Below are positions 1-10,636 of a stretch of DNA of 64,000 nt, piece after piece (position 1 is the stretch's first letter; each line of letters opens with the position of its first letter). The position numbers were made by a program, and so were the translations under genes. The DNA is from Argyresthia goedartella (lineage: Eukaryota; Arthropoda; Insecta; Lepidoptera; Argyresthiidae): positions 21,345,201 to 21,409,200 of the forward strand of contig OX463835.1 of assembly GCA_949825045.1 (NCBI GenBank). The letters are read 5' to 3'. The notes below the pieces were generated by a model. It saw only the letters and a program-made list of their open reading frames with translations, made no database searches and was not told where the DNA came from.

Positions 1-1693
1 CGTGCGCAGCACAATGAACATAATCGGCATTTGGAGCATGCTCTTTTATTAGGGTTTGTAATAATAATTTAGGCACATTATCATCATTTTCTGTAACCGA
101 GATATATCGAAAAACTACAGATAGTTGGTCAATTTTTGACAAGTCTTGTGTTGTATCCAGAATTATTGTCAGAAATGGAGCTTTTTTAATTTCTGAGATA
201 ATACTGTTCCTAACGTTAGTACCAAGCAAACTAATAATTTCGTTTTAAATCGTAGGGCTTAAATAATTTATTTCACCTTTCGGTTTTAGAAAAAGTTCTT
301 TTAAAGTTGCATCATAGTTAGATAGCAGACGTGAAATTGCCATAAAATTGCCAGAATCAGAATCATGCCCCCTCAAAGGTAGATTACAAGATACTAAAGT
401 AATTATAACATTAATTATACGATGCAGTACATCTCTCCAGAATGTAATTTTACTATCGATTTCACTTTTCAATAGAGTATCGATGGTATTTCCTTGCAAC
501 CAATTATTATAAGAGAGTGAGGCACTAATATGCTGCTGTGACTTTTCATGGTCAAGAATAGTTTGTGTGAAATTGCTTCTAACCGAAACACCGTTAACCC
601 AAGCAGAGGAGTACGATTTGTTTTGACGATCTGCTAATAACCAACAGAAGTGACAGTACGGTTTGTTTAAAACGTTAGAATAACATAACCATGGTCTTAT
701 AATTTTTATGCCTGCCTGATTGAAATATGAATAATAATAAGCTGAAAAAGGTCGGTTATTTTCTGAAACTTTTGGAAATGGTCCTTGTGGTTTAAATGGA
801 CCCAATTTAAAAATTATTTTTCGTTCGCATTCAGTTAAATTGTCACCAAAATTTCCTCTATCTGATGAAATTATATTACAATCTGCATTATCTGCAGATA
901 TATCAGAATCGTTGACTTGGGGTTCCTCGATTTCTGGATGGACATCCGATAAAGTATGTGCTTGGCTTTCTTCTATTTCCGGATGGATATGTGACGAAGA
1001 ACATGCTTCAGAAGAATCTAAAAATAAACGAGTAATTGTTAAAAAATAAATACGAATGCTTTGATACTAAACTAAAAAGAGTTATATATAAATAAATAAC
1101 GTTACTTAGGGTCACAGTTAGAGAGTGTTCAGTTCAGACGCACACAGATTCTACGCGGATTGTGCTCGTACCTATTAGTAGATACAAAATCACCTGCAGC
1201 CCGTCCGTGCATTACTATACACCTGCGTGCTATTTAAACGCAGCGCGTAGTGTATTGGCCATACAAAACGAGAACCCGAAAGCGAGTCTGCACATCTGAA
1301 GTTCTCAACACGCAATTAACGATACGATACGGACTGATAAACAAACAACAAAACAAATCGATCCTATAGATAAGTTAGAATTTTGTTTTTTTTTAATCAA
1401 GGCACGGAACCCTAAAAACAGTATAATTGTGAAAATCGAGGGGGGAGACAACTTTTTGTGACGGACAGATGGACAGACCGAAATTAAAAGATTTCCTTGT
1501 TTATCACTACGGGCCCCTAATAAATGGGTTGGGTAGTAGTGTAGTACTTACCTTTCCAATCTAAATCACTCACAGTATCTTGTCTCTGAAAAAATGAAGA
1601 AATTTTGGGCACTTTTTTAATAACCTCGGCCCTTTTCTGTTTAATTTTTCTTTTCTCAGCGCCGCTGGGATAATCTCTTTTCCTTTCACTCAT
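1..1693 (-). pseudogene. ZMYM1-like hAT transposase-derived gene, two exons, premature stop, runs off the left edge
   Basis: Exon 1 (1693 to 1552) starts at ATG 1693 with MSERKRDYPSGAEKRK and a PKISSFF motif, ending at a canonical GTAAGT donor. Exon 2 starts at 1017 after a T-rich acceptor ending TTTTTAG; joining keeps phase 1 open. Exon 2 has an acidic linker, then a TTF-type zinc finger (PYCHFCW, then DHEKSQQH) and the start of a DUF4371/hAT catalytic region (ILDTTQDLSK). An in-frame TAA at 245-247 interrupts it, directly before NEIISLLG; relatives usually have Gln there, so a C-to-T nonsense change is likely. The family derives from hAT transposases; many copies are domesticated or dead. 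The role here is unknown. The gene continues beyond base 1. Confidence 0.8.
1018..1551 (-). other. Intron of the hAT/ZMYM1-like gene
   Basis: A 534-bp AT-rich intron. Its donor reads GTAAGTAC from 1551 downward and its acceptor ends in TTTTTAG at 1018. Removal joins G to AT and gives a continuous reading frame. No further gene was seen inside it. Confidence 0.72.
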
Positions 1694-2131
1694 TTCTTTT
1701 ACAAATCGTTACTAATACTGCTAAACCAGAAGAACAATATTGTTTGTACTGAATTACAATGTAATGCACATTTATATAAAGCGCGTAAATAAACAGTGCA
1801 CTGCACTCCGTGGTTTAACATACAATGCAAAGTACAACAACGTACACGTACATCGCGATATCGATGAAGGATTCCCGGGGATTCCCCGCTGAGTTGAAGA
1901 TGAAGTAAGTAAAACGGGGAAGTCCCGCAGCCCGCCATAACGATGTAGTGTTGCCAACTTTTGAACGCACGCTTAAGGCGGGAAAAAAAGGAATTGCTTT
2001 ATAGAATTTTGTCATTTGTAAAATAAAATAAATTAGAAAGTTTTTATTCTTTTTCCTTACACACTTTGGGGGCCCCCGTGGCCCGGGGGCCCCGTATAAT
2101 TGATACGGCAAATACGGCGGTAGCTACGCCC
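1694..2131. other. Intergenic region upstream of the hAT-like gene, with a GC-rich foldback
   Basis: The several short minus-strand ORFs show no domain and look like chance frames. At about 2070-2094 a GC-only foldback pairs GGGGCCCCCG with CGGGGGCCCC around a 5-nt loop. A promoter for the hAT-like gene would lie here, but no clear TATA or initiator was identified. Confidence 0.4.
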
Positions 2132-2292
2132 CTGCTTGAAGCATTTTATGATAGATGGCGCTAATCTGTGCTTTAAATAGGTAGACATAAGGAATTTCTT
2201 TCTCTTTGCCTTGTAACCGTCCAATATAACGCACGTCTCAATTTCGGCATTTTCATTTCACCACCTTCACCCCCTACGTCCCGAGTGCGACA
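2132..2292 (+). repeat. BEL/Pao 5' LTR (or its 3' portion)
   Basis: The sequence from GCTTGAAGCATTTTATGATA to GAGTGCGACA recurs at 10288-10413, there lacking about 31 bp. It ends directly before a BEL-type primer binding site and lies upstream of a BEL gag, so it is read as the 5' LTR. The outer boundary is uncertain because only about 160 bp are shared. Confidence 0.62.
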
Positions 2293-2294
2293 TA

Positions 2295-2312
2295 TGGTGA
2301 CCCCGACGTGAT
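2295..2312 (+). other. Primer binding site of the BEL/Pao element
   Basis: TGGTGACCCCGACGTGAT follows the LTR end by 2 bp. This is the usual form of insect BEL/Pao primer binding sites and supports plus-strand orientation. Confidence 0.7.
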
Positions 2313-2638
2313 ACCTACACGCTTGAGTCTTCGTATTAGTCTGGAAGGGATCCACGCTAGTAAAATTCAGCGGCAACGATACTTGCTACGAATTGCGCAA
2401 CCGCGCCCCGAAGATCGCCCGGTGTCTACCTTCAACTTTTAATTCGCAACGTGGTAGACAAAGCCACCTCATCGGTCAAGATCGACAGGCATCATCCCAG
2501 AATAAAGAAGAAGGGTGAAAGGTGGCCTGAGAGCTAGCGAGATAACGAAACTTGTCTACGCAACGCTGAACGACGGCCATACCAAACCACTGCCACGTGT
2601 GTGTGGCACCGTGGTACTTACTCCGAGAAGGCGGAAGA

Positions 2639-2760
2639 TATCCAGAGTGCGTGTGGACACGTGCTGCATCATCAAAACGCATCCAGAGCCTAGTGGACAA
2701 GTGCTGCATCATCAAAACGCATCCAGAGCCTAGTGGGCACGTGAATCGTCATCAAAAAGG
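2639..2760 (+). repeat. 40-bp tandem repeat in the BEL leader
   Basis: Two near-identical 40-bp units (2661-2700 and 2701-2740) that begin GTGCTGCATCATCAAAACGC, followed by a half unit. They lie between the primer binding site and gag. Function unknown; probably slippage in the untranslated leader. Confidence 0.8.
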
Positions 2761-2894
2761 CAAGTTAGCTGGCAATTCCCACCCATTCCATTACATTCCC
2801 ATTTAATATTGCTATACGCTTAGTTAATCTTAGTTAAATAGGTATTCGAAATAACCTCTCGTTTCCTTTATCTTTATCTTCTTTATCTTTTATA

Positions 2895-4302
2895 ATGGAT
2901 GTTACTAGTAATTTGAAGGATCTTAAGTCCAAACGAGGTGTAGCGAAGAGAAAATTGACTCTTTTGGAAAAATATATAGACTCCATTAACCCAGCAGCAT
3001 TAACGGCAGAATCAGTAATCGATATTAAGTTGCGAATGGAGAAATTACCCGATCTTTATGAGGACTTTTGCAGGACACAGGATTGTATAGATACCATGAG
3101 TCAGGATGAGGATCTTGACACCGAGATGTCGGAGAGGGAGAATTTTGATCGTCTTTTACAGGCTATCTGCAAAGGCTAAGGTGTTGGTAGCAACCAAAGA
3201 CACCAAGCCAAGGCGTGAGGGGCAACCGCCTCCGCCTCCACCGCCTCCTGTGGACAGAGAGTCGATTAAATATCCAGAAATCAGCTTACCCACCTTCCAT
3301 GGGGACGTAAAGCAGTGGTTGGAATTTCGAGACACCTTTGACGCGTTAGTTAATCAGAGTAAAATGCAACCAATAATAAATCTTAAATATCTTCGCAGTT
3401 CTTCACACGCGTTAGAGGTCATAAGTTCGCTCGATTATACCAGTGAAAGCTACACGCTGGCGTGGCAATTATTGTGCGAACGCTACAATAACCCACGAGT
3501 TCTAGTTTTCCATCATTTACAGGCTCTTTTTGATATTAATACAGTATCAACAACCGCATCATTATTGAGAAATCTCCATGATAATATTTCCAAGCATGTT
3601 AGGACCCTCCGCTCTTTGAACGTGCCCGTAGAAAATTGGGATTTGATAAACATTTATATCTTGCAGAATAAACTAGATACCAAATTAAAATTTAAATGGG
3701 AAGAAAAAATTAATTCTAGGAAATTGCCAACGTTACAGGAATTCAAGGCTTTCTTGAGGGACCGCGCTGACCAGCTTGAAACTACAGGATCAGCGGAGCG
3801 AACCGACGCCGGCGGAAGCGGCAATCCAGCCGCGACGCCTTCAAGGAAGACCATGGTAACCACGTCCGATCCTACCAAGGTACAGTCCAAATTTAACTCT
3901 AAACCTAACCAATGTCCCGTATATTCGGGATGACATTTTATAACCAAGTGCCAAAAGTTCCAAACGCTAGATGTGGGCGCTAGGATACGTACCGTAAACA
4001 AACTTCGTTTATGTTTCAATTGTCCTTCCAGTACACATATATTTTCTAACTGCAGGGCTAGTACCTGCCGTCTGTGTAAACGCAAGCACCACACGCTTTT
4101 ACACAGATCAGATGATACCAATCAAACAACAACCACAACTTTTACCAAGGAACAACCTCCAAATCAACCAAGTACTAATAACAACCAAGTAGTAAACACA
4201 ACTCAAACCAGTAGCATACAAAATAACACTTACTCTCAGTCTGTACACCCCCAACCAAAACCAGTTTTATTTATCCACAGCACAAGTATTTATCTTAGAT
4301 AA
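2895..4302 (+). pseudogene. BEL/Pao gag (DUF1759 and zinc knuckles), frameshifted
   Basis: ATG at 2895 opens MDVTSNLKDLKSKRG, a typical BEL gag start. A frameshift near 3155 moves to the next frame, which holds a proline run and the DUF1759 core (ISLPTFHGDVKQWLEFRDTF). A TGA at 3931 falls just before the zinc-knuckle region, which then continues (LCFNCPSSTHIFSNC; CRLCKRKHHTLLH). In a live element this is the capsid/nucleocapsid precursor. The break count shows this copy is dead. Confidence 0.86.
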
Positions 4303-4329
4303 ACACAACCAGCCACAACGGCTAAGCCC

Positions 4330-4675
4330 TTTTAGACTCGGGCTCTGAGTCTAATTTCATTACGGAAGATGCGTGCAATAAATTGCAATTTGATAGGAAA
4401 TCATTTAATATGCAAGTAATCGGTTTCAATAATAGTGGTCAAACGTACAACATTATTGTGACATTAACTTGAATTCATTGGACAATACCTACCAAACAAA
4501 TATGTCCTGTTTTATTGTGCCTACTATTTGTAGTTTGAACGTAATATTAATCCCATCGCGTTATCAGCTAGCCGACAGCGGCTATTGTTCGCCGGGCGAA
4601 ATAGATTTAATTATAGGTGCCGAACAATTTTATAACTTAATGTGTATCGGTCAACATAAGCTCGGGGATGGGTGA
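4330..4675 (+). pseudogene. BEL/Pao aspartic protease remnant (DUF1758-like)
   Basis: One frame gives SGSESNFITEDACNKLQF, the aspartic-protease DSGS-type entry. After a shift near 4470 a second frame carries LADSGYCSPGEIDLIIGAEQ, the C-terminal protease signature of BEL elements. It sits between gag and RT, as expected for BEL polyproteins. Confidence 0.7.
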
Positions 4676-4705
4676 TTTCGGGTCCGGTAAATATACGAAG
4701 AATTT

Positions 4706-5330
4706 ATGCAAGAATTCGAACAAAGCGGCCATATGATTAAAATACATAATAATTATGAAACTACCTACAACTTTTTACCACATCACGCTGTGACACGAGA
4801 ATCACCTACCACCCCCATACGTGTAGTTTTTGACGCATCGTGTAAAACAGATAGCGGTTTGTCAATAAATGACCTCCAATATAAGGGCGCGATACAACAG
4901 GACGATTTGATAGACATATTGTTACGTTTTAGAACTTACAAATATGTTATAAATGGAGATATAGAGAAAATATAGAAAAATGTATTTGTCTCCTGAACAA
5001 CACCAGCTGCAATGCATCTTCTGGCGTGAAAACAAACACCAATCAGAAGTTACAAGTTTATGCAGTAACAACCTTAAGTTTCGGTCTTAAGGCTGCACCA
5101 CACATAGCAACAAGATGTTTGTTGCAATTAGCATATGAAAACCAAAATACATTCCATTAGCTGCGGAAACCATTGCGTCACAGTTCTACATGGACGACTT
5201 ACTCTATGGGGGAACTGATGAGCAGCAGGTAGCAACAGTAGCAAAACAAGTGGATGACATTATGCGAAAAGCAAATTTCATTTTACGAAAATGGAAATCC
5301 AATTCAGAAACTATCTTGAATAGGGTTGGT
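4706..5330 (+). pseudogene. BEL/Pao reverse transcriptase remnant, truncated
   Basis: The segment starting at 4706 has HHAVTRESPTTPIRVVFDAS, the BEL RT palm entry. After frame changes the catalytic box appears as FYMDDLLYGG at about 5185. Several in-frame stops lie between. Similarity stops near 5330, where Copia sequence begins, so the RT C-terminus, RNase H and integrase of this BEL copy are missing. Confidence 0.8.
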
Positions 5331-6375
5331 GTAGGTAAATCGGAACACACGCATCAACCAACGTCAAGCGACCATTGTTTATTGCGCATTCGGATGTGTG
5401 CGGGCCACTCCTCCAACAATTGATAACAAAAATTACTATGTGTTGTTTGTCGATCAATTCACACACTATTGCGTAACTTACCTGATAACCTATAAATCAG
5501 ATGTGTTCGCTTGTTTCAAAGACTTTGTTGCAAAGTGTGAAGCTAAATTCAATTCAAAATTAGTAAATCTATACTGTGATAACGGTGGCGAGTACTTATC
5601 CTCTGAGATGAAAGAATATTGCGTACAAAAAGGTATATCATATCATTTAACGGTTGCAAGAACGCCTCAACTCAATGGTGTTTCAGAACGTATGGTTAGA
5701 ACGATAACTGAGAAAGCCCGTGCTATGATTCATGGGGCAAAGTTAGATAAAGTATTTTGGGGCGAAGCAGTTCTAACTGCAGTGCATTTAATAAATCTAA
5801 CACCTACGCGGGCATTGAAACAATCTCAGACACCATATGAGTTATGGCATGGTAAAAAACCGGTTCTAAAATACCTAAGGGTTTTCGGTGCTACAGTCTA
5901 TGTCCATAATAAAACCAGTAAGGCAAAGTTTGACGACAAATCGTGGAAAGGAATACTGGTGGGCTATGAACCAAACGGATATAAAGTTTGGAGTGCAGAA
6001 TGCGAAAGGTTTGTGACTGTGAGAGATGTTATTATGGATGAGACAAATTTTCTGGAATCCAGGCCTAAGCTTTAGCCTGAAGAGAATGTTCAAAATTCTC
6101 ACGACAAAACTGATAAGGGTCTATCTAAATCAGTGTCAAAGTCTCAGTGTAGCAATAACTCTGATGCAGATCAGGTGAAATCTGACCACAGTCCCAACAA
6201 AATTCGTAAATTATGTAGTGATAATACAGACCCGAAAACGCAAAACAATGACATACCTATTAAAATCACAGATGAAAGTAAAAGTTATGAATGGAGAAGG
6301 AGCGATAGACTCAGAGGTCGACCAGGTGTATGTTATGATGAAACTGATGATGAATATTTATAGTGTGCTCAATCA
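5331..6375 (+). pseudogene. Copia (Ty1) integrase, 5'-truncated
   Basis: An integrase core is visible: DVCGP in one frame at about 5393, then after a frameshift near 5410 NYYVLFVDQFTHYC, CDNGGEYLSSEMKEYC and VSERMVRTITEKAR supply the D, D and E residues. TPYELWHGKKP is the usual C-terminal integrase signature. In-frame TAGs lie at 6073 and 6361. Gag and protease are absent, so the element is cut at the junction with BEL at about 5330. Confidence 0.88.
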
Positions 6376-7024
6376 TTGTTGTGTAAAGTACCTAGTTCTT
6401 TTGAAGAGATAAAAACTAGAGATGATAGAATTCATTGGGATAGTGCAATAAAAGATGACTTAAACTCCCTTAAGGAAAATAATACTTGGTCAATTGTGGA
6501 TAGAATACCCAATAGAAATGTCGTTGATTGTAAATGGATTTTCACTATCAAACATGACGAATATGGAAAACCTTTAAGATATAAAGCTCGACTTGTAGCT
6601 AGAGGCTTTAGTCAAGAATATCTCGTAGACTACAAAGAAACATTCGCGCCAGTAGCTAGGATTGCTAGTTTTAGGTTGCTAATTAGTTTTGCAAATCAAA
6701 ATAACTTACTGGTTCATCATTTAGATGTCAAAACTGCCTTTTTAAATGGTAAATTAAAAGAGGAGATCTATATGGAAATTCCTGAAGGGGTAAGTTATAC
6801 AGGCAACAAAGTATGCAAGCTAAATAGAGCGCTATACGGGTTGAAGCAGGCTGCAAGATGTTGGTTTGAAGTCTTTGAGCAATCTCTAAAAGAGAAAGGT
6901 TTTCAAAATTCGGATGTTGATAGGTGTATATATGTTTTAGATAAAGGTGAAATTAATAAAAATATATACATAGTACTATACGTTGATGATTTAGTCGCCG
7001 CGTGTGCGGATGTCCAAACAATGA
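6376..7024 (+). pseudogene. Copia reverse transcriptase, N-terminal part
   Basis: The RVT_2 signatures are in order: WIFTIKHDEYGKP, YKARLVARGFSQ, HHLDVKTAFLNGKL, ALYGLKQAARCW and the YVDD box at about 6984. This is the same reading frame as the integrase, so RT would form part of one polyprotein. The frame is cut at about 7024 by a short inserted element and resumes at 7207. Confidence 0.9.
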
Positions 7025-7210
7025 GAGATAATGAGAGATTTTGAGACTTTTTACATCTCTCAGAAACAATAATTAAGTACTTTTTTTTCTGATAATATGA
7101 TACAAATAATAATACCAAATGTTCTGTAAAAAATGAAATGAAATGACATGTGAAAGTGCCCTTGTGGCCTATTTACAGAATAAACGTTTTGAGTTTTGAG
7201 TTTTGAATGA
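7025..7210 (+). mobile_element. Short LINE 3'-end insertion inside the Copia RT
   Basis: About 186 bp that split the Copia coding sequence. The insert ends AATAAACGTTTTGAG followed by TTTTGAG-type units, the tail style of the LINE remnants elsewhere in this window. AATGA occurs at both edges (7020-7024 and 7206-7210), consistent with a short target-site duplication. Confidence 0.66.
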
Positions 7211-8112
7211 ATAATTTTAAAATGTATCTAATGAGCAAATTTAAAATGACTGATATGAATGAGATAAAATTATTTCTAGGTATAAGAATAACTAGAGAAA
7301 ATGGTACTCTAACATTAGATCAAAGTTCGTACATAAAATCAATATTGTGTAAATATAATATGCAGGACTGCAACCCAGCAAGTACTCCTCTAGAAAGTAA
7401 ACCTAATTATGAGGCTCTGAATTCAGACGATAAATATGATGCGCCCTGTAAAAACCTTAAAGGCTGTTTAATGTATGTTATGCTGTGTACTCGTCCAGAT
7501 CTAAGTGCGAGTGTAAATATATTGAGCAGATACACAAATAAGAATAATAAGGAGTTGTGGCAATGTCTGAAAAGAATTCTTAGATACCTGAAGGGCACAA
7601 TTGATTTAAAATTAGTTTATAAAAGAGGTGATTTTGAGAATGTACTGTGTGGGTATGCAGATTCCGATTGGGGTGGTGATACAAGTGATAGACGTAGTAC
7701 AACAGGATATATATTTCAGTCTTTCCATAATTGTACAATAACATGGTGTACAAAGAAACAGTCCTCCGTTGCAGCTTCTTCGACAGAAGCGGAATATATG
7801 GCATTGTACGAGGCTGTAAAGGAAGCTTTATGGTTAAAATCACTAGCGTTAAGCATTAACATACAAATTGTAACACCCATTACCATTTTTGAAGACAATA
7901 ACGGCTGTATCAGTGTTGCAAAGAATCCTACCAGCCACAAAAGGTCCAAGCATATAGATATTAAATATCACTTCACACGTGAACAAGTAGAGGAAAATGT
8001 AATTAAATTAAATTACATTCCAACTGGCAGATACGATGACGAAGCCTCTACCTACAATCAGTTTTCACAATTTAAGAGTGGAAATGGGTCTAAAATGTGT
8101 TTAATGAGTTAA
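7207..8112 (+). pseudogene. Copia RT C-terminus and RNase H
   Basis: The frame resumes with FKMTDMNEIKLFLGIRI, the post-YVDD part of Copia RT. RNase H follows with YADSDWGGD, RRSTTGYIF, SSTEAEYMAL, EDNNGCISVAKNP and HKRSKHIDIKYHF. About 300 residues are open. The last 30 residues diverge from the family consensus, suggesting a late frameshift. The D, E and D residues of RNase H are visible. Confidence 0.9.
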
Positions 8113-8355
8113 TTAATATGAAAATTTACAAAATCATTGTTATAAAATGATAATATTAAGTTAAATTATTATGACATGATCTGATTAGGTTTTTCTGGGT
8201 TTTCCCTAATCCTTGCAATTAATGTTGGATCATGAACTATATGTAATTACTCCCAGCAGTTACTTGGAAGGTAATATGTTCTGTTTAGGTGTTGCAATAT
8301 GATGTATACTTGAATTATAAAATGATTTTGTTTTTGATTAGCTTTTGAGGGGGCG

Positions 8356-8630
8356 TGTTGGTTTATTCGATTGAGAATCGATTGTACAAAAACTAATCTG
8401 TGAAACCACCATACTTGTTGTTTGGCCACACTGTATTTAAAAAGGTTAGTTAATAGCTGTGTTATAAAAGACGTTACAACCGCCCAAATCCTCCTTGTTT
8501 CTGGTGTGTTCTCAAAGCTGATAGGTCGCAGTCGTATAGTCTTCCAAGTACATAAATTCCCGCCAATATAAGGAATTCAGTAAAACTACTAAACCGTCGT
8601 TTCTCTAAATCTTAACTCTGCAAATAGGCT
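8356..8630 (+). repeat. Copia 3' LTR (outer end uncertain)
   Basis: A purine-rich tract (GAGGGGGCG) ends at 8355, and TGTTGGTTTATTCG starts at 8356, the typical start of insect Copia LTRs. TATAAAAG-like sequence follows at about 8463. The right edge is not resolved because the Sailor-like sequence begins near 8630 and no second LTR is present for comparison. Confidence 0.6.
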
Positions 8631-8631
8631 C

Positions 8632-9843
8632 CTAACCAAGACAAACATCGGAACCAATCATATTAACCTTTTCCTGTACCAATTGTTTCACAGTAGTCAT
8701 ATTCATACTGATGTTTCTTTTGGATACGTATCCCTTTATTTGGGACCATATGTTTTCAATCGGATTGAAATCAGGATGATATGGTGGCAATCTTAGTACG
8801 CTGTGTCCATATTCGTTCATAAGTTTATCTATAGAGTATTCTACAAAGTCTTGTTTGTACTTGCAAATAATTTCATATATTTCAAGTTTTGTTAATGACG
8901 GATCAATCGGAACGTTATGTTTGGATAGCCAATCAATCATGTCTTGCTTCCTGGTATTTGAATTAGGAGGTTTTTCTACGTACTTATTATGATATGCAGC
9001 ATTATCTACTACTAGTACCGAATGTGGAGCTAAGTTTGGAATAAGTTGATTACGAAGCCATTTTTCATAGTTTTCATTGTTCATCGCGTTGTGATAGTCA
9101 CCTGTTTTATCAGTAGACTGATACATTAACAATGCCCCAGGTATAAACTCCTTTCTACTACCAGCGTGCACTATTATAAGACGTTGTCCTTTAGAAATTA
9201 ACTGTTTCATTCCGTTTTCTGACGAGTCAGCCCAGCTTTTCCCTGCCAAATGTGAGGTATGGATGTATGTTTCATCCATATAAACAATCTCTCTCCCTTG
9301 CAATCTGTACTTTTTTATCGCGGCTAAAAACTTTACTCTTTTTAAACGAACATCATCTTTCTCGACAAGTAATTTTCTGTTGTTTTCAACTTTTTTATAC
9401 CGAAATCCCATTTTTCTAAGAATTTTTCTTAGCGTAAAGTCACATCCCTTAAAATTTATGGCTTCGGATAACTTGGACTTCAGAGCTTTAATTGTAGGTA
9501 CTTGTTTGTATATCAAATGGAAATTATACACTAATCGGCGTATAACGTTGTAGTCAAAATCGTCAAGACCTAGACAAAATAATTTATTTGGTCTACCCAA
9601 CTTTGCCGACTTCGGACTATTGGAGGTGGATTGATTTATGTATTCTTTTTGCAATATTTTATTTACTGTTCATTGAGAAATTCCACTGGCCTCCGAAACT
9701 AGTTTTTGGACTTTACAAAAGTAAGCAGTATAGTTGGTATGTTTGAATTTATCATTTTCAGTTAAGAAATATAAATAAATATTGAAAATAACTTCGCAGG
9801 CTTGCCGATCTAAACGTTTCCCTTTTCTTAGTGCTTTGGGCAT
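8632..9843 (-). pseudogene. Sailor-like (DD82E) IS630-Tc1-mariner transposase with one premature stop
   Basis: From ATG 9843 the frame encodes MPKALRKGKRLDRQA and a helix-turn-helix region. A TGA at 9670-9672 interrupts it at the HTH (SGISQ, stop, TVNKIL). The rest is open for 340 codons. Catalytic motifs are MDETYIHTSH, VVDNAAYHN and HPDFNPIENIW. The spacing from the second Asp to the Glu is 82 residues, far above the 34-39 of classic Tc1/mariner, and it matches the Sailor group as I recall it. Terminal inverted repeats were not identified. Confidence 0.85.
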
Positions 9844-10287
9844 GTCTGTTATAAATTGTTAATGTGGATCGAATAAAATCAATGTTTATTATTTACAAAA
9901 ATGACAGACAAGAGTGAAATGTAAAGTCAAAAAAAATATATAGGTGGCCTGCATTAATACACGAGTCCATGAAGTTTATCACAAAATCTAACATATCAAC
10001 AAAAAATTTCTGTGGTATTAACTACTCTATATAGATACTTCCTCTTGCAATGCGACCGTTCCCTACGTTGTCTCGATAGGTACTGAGTGCGGTGAAGTAG
10101 TAAGACAAAAACGAACATTTCCGAGAAAATACGAAAGGAAAGGATTATTCACTACATCCTTGTATAGATTATACCTATATAATTTATTACTGTTATTTGG
10201 AAAAGCGCCATCTATAGATTTCATTGTATATTACTTGCAGTACAAATTGACCTTAATCTGACTGATCACACGTAAGAGATGTATAAG
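9844..10287. other. Non-coding interval between transposase and repeat
   Basis: AT-rich sequence with no ORF or recognised domain. It may hold the right end of the Sailor-like element and residual BEL internal or 3' LTR sequence. No convincing inverted repeat to the transposase left side was found. Confidence 0.4.
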
Positions 10288-10413
10288 CTTGAAGCATTTT
10301 ATGATAGATGGCGCTAATCTTTCTCTTTTTGCCTTGTAACCGTCCAATACAACGCACGTCTCAATTTCGGCATTTTCATTTCACCACCTTCACCCTCTAC
10401 GTCCCGAGTGCGA
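10288..10413 (+). repeat. Second copy of the BEL/Pao LTR segment
   Basis: Nearly identical to 2132-2292 (same start GCTTGAAGC, same end GAGTGCGACA), with one deletion of about 31 bp after GCGCTAATCT. It lies in the same orientation 8 kb downstream. It is probably the 3' LTR of the same BEL insertion, with Copia and Sailor sequence in between, but a separate solo LTR cannot be excluded. Confidence 0.62.
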
Positions 10414-10477
10414 CACCTAGTCATGATTGTTTATCTATCTAAGTATACTATTTATCTATATTAGTATGTGTATCGTT

Positions 10478-10560
10478 CTCTAGTACCCAAGATACAGGGA
10501 ATCCTAGTTTGGGGCTAGATCAATTTGTGTAAAGTGTCCAAGGTATTATTATTATTATTA
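10478..10560 (-). repeat. Dispersed repeat shared with 19276-19320
   Basis: CTAGTACCCAAGATACAGGG followed by AATCCTAGTTTGGGGCTAG occurs here and in reverse complement at 19276-19320. A TTA-rich simple tail follows at 10547. This looks like the 3' end of a LINE or SINE common in insect genomes; no coding part is present. Confidence 0.55.
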
Positions 10561-10636
10561 TTTCTTAATCTCAACTTGAATTGAACATGCCATTCGATAC
10601 GGCAATGTCTTAGATTATATCGAAAAAGACGACTAA

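Noticed and set aside
840..1049. Plus-strand ORF with repeated WTSDK/WICDE-like segments
   Set aside because: It is antisense to the spliced hAT-like exon 2, which has a zinc finger and splice signals.
3220..3252. Run of proline codons as a possible microsatellite artefact
   Set aside because: It falls in BEL gag between conserved parts, where such a linker is normal.
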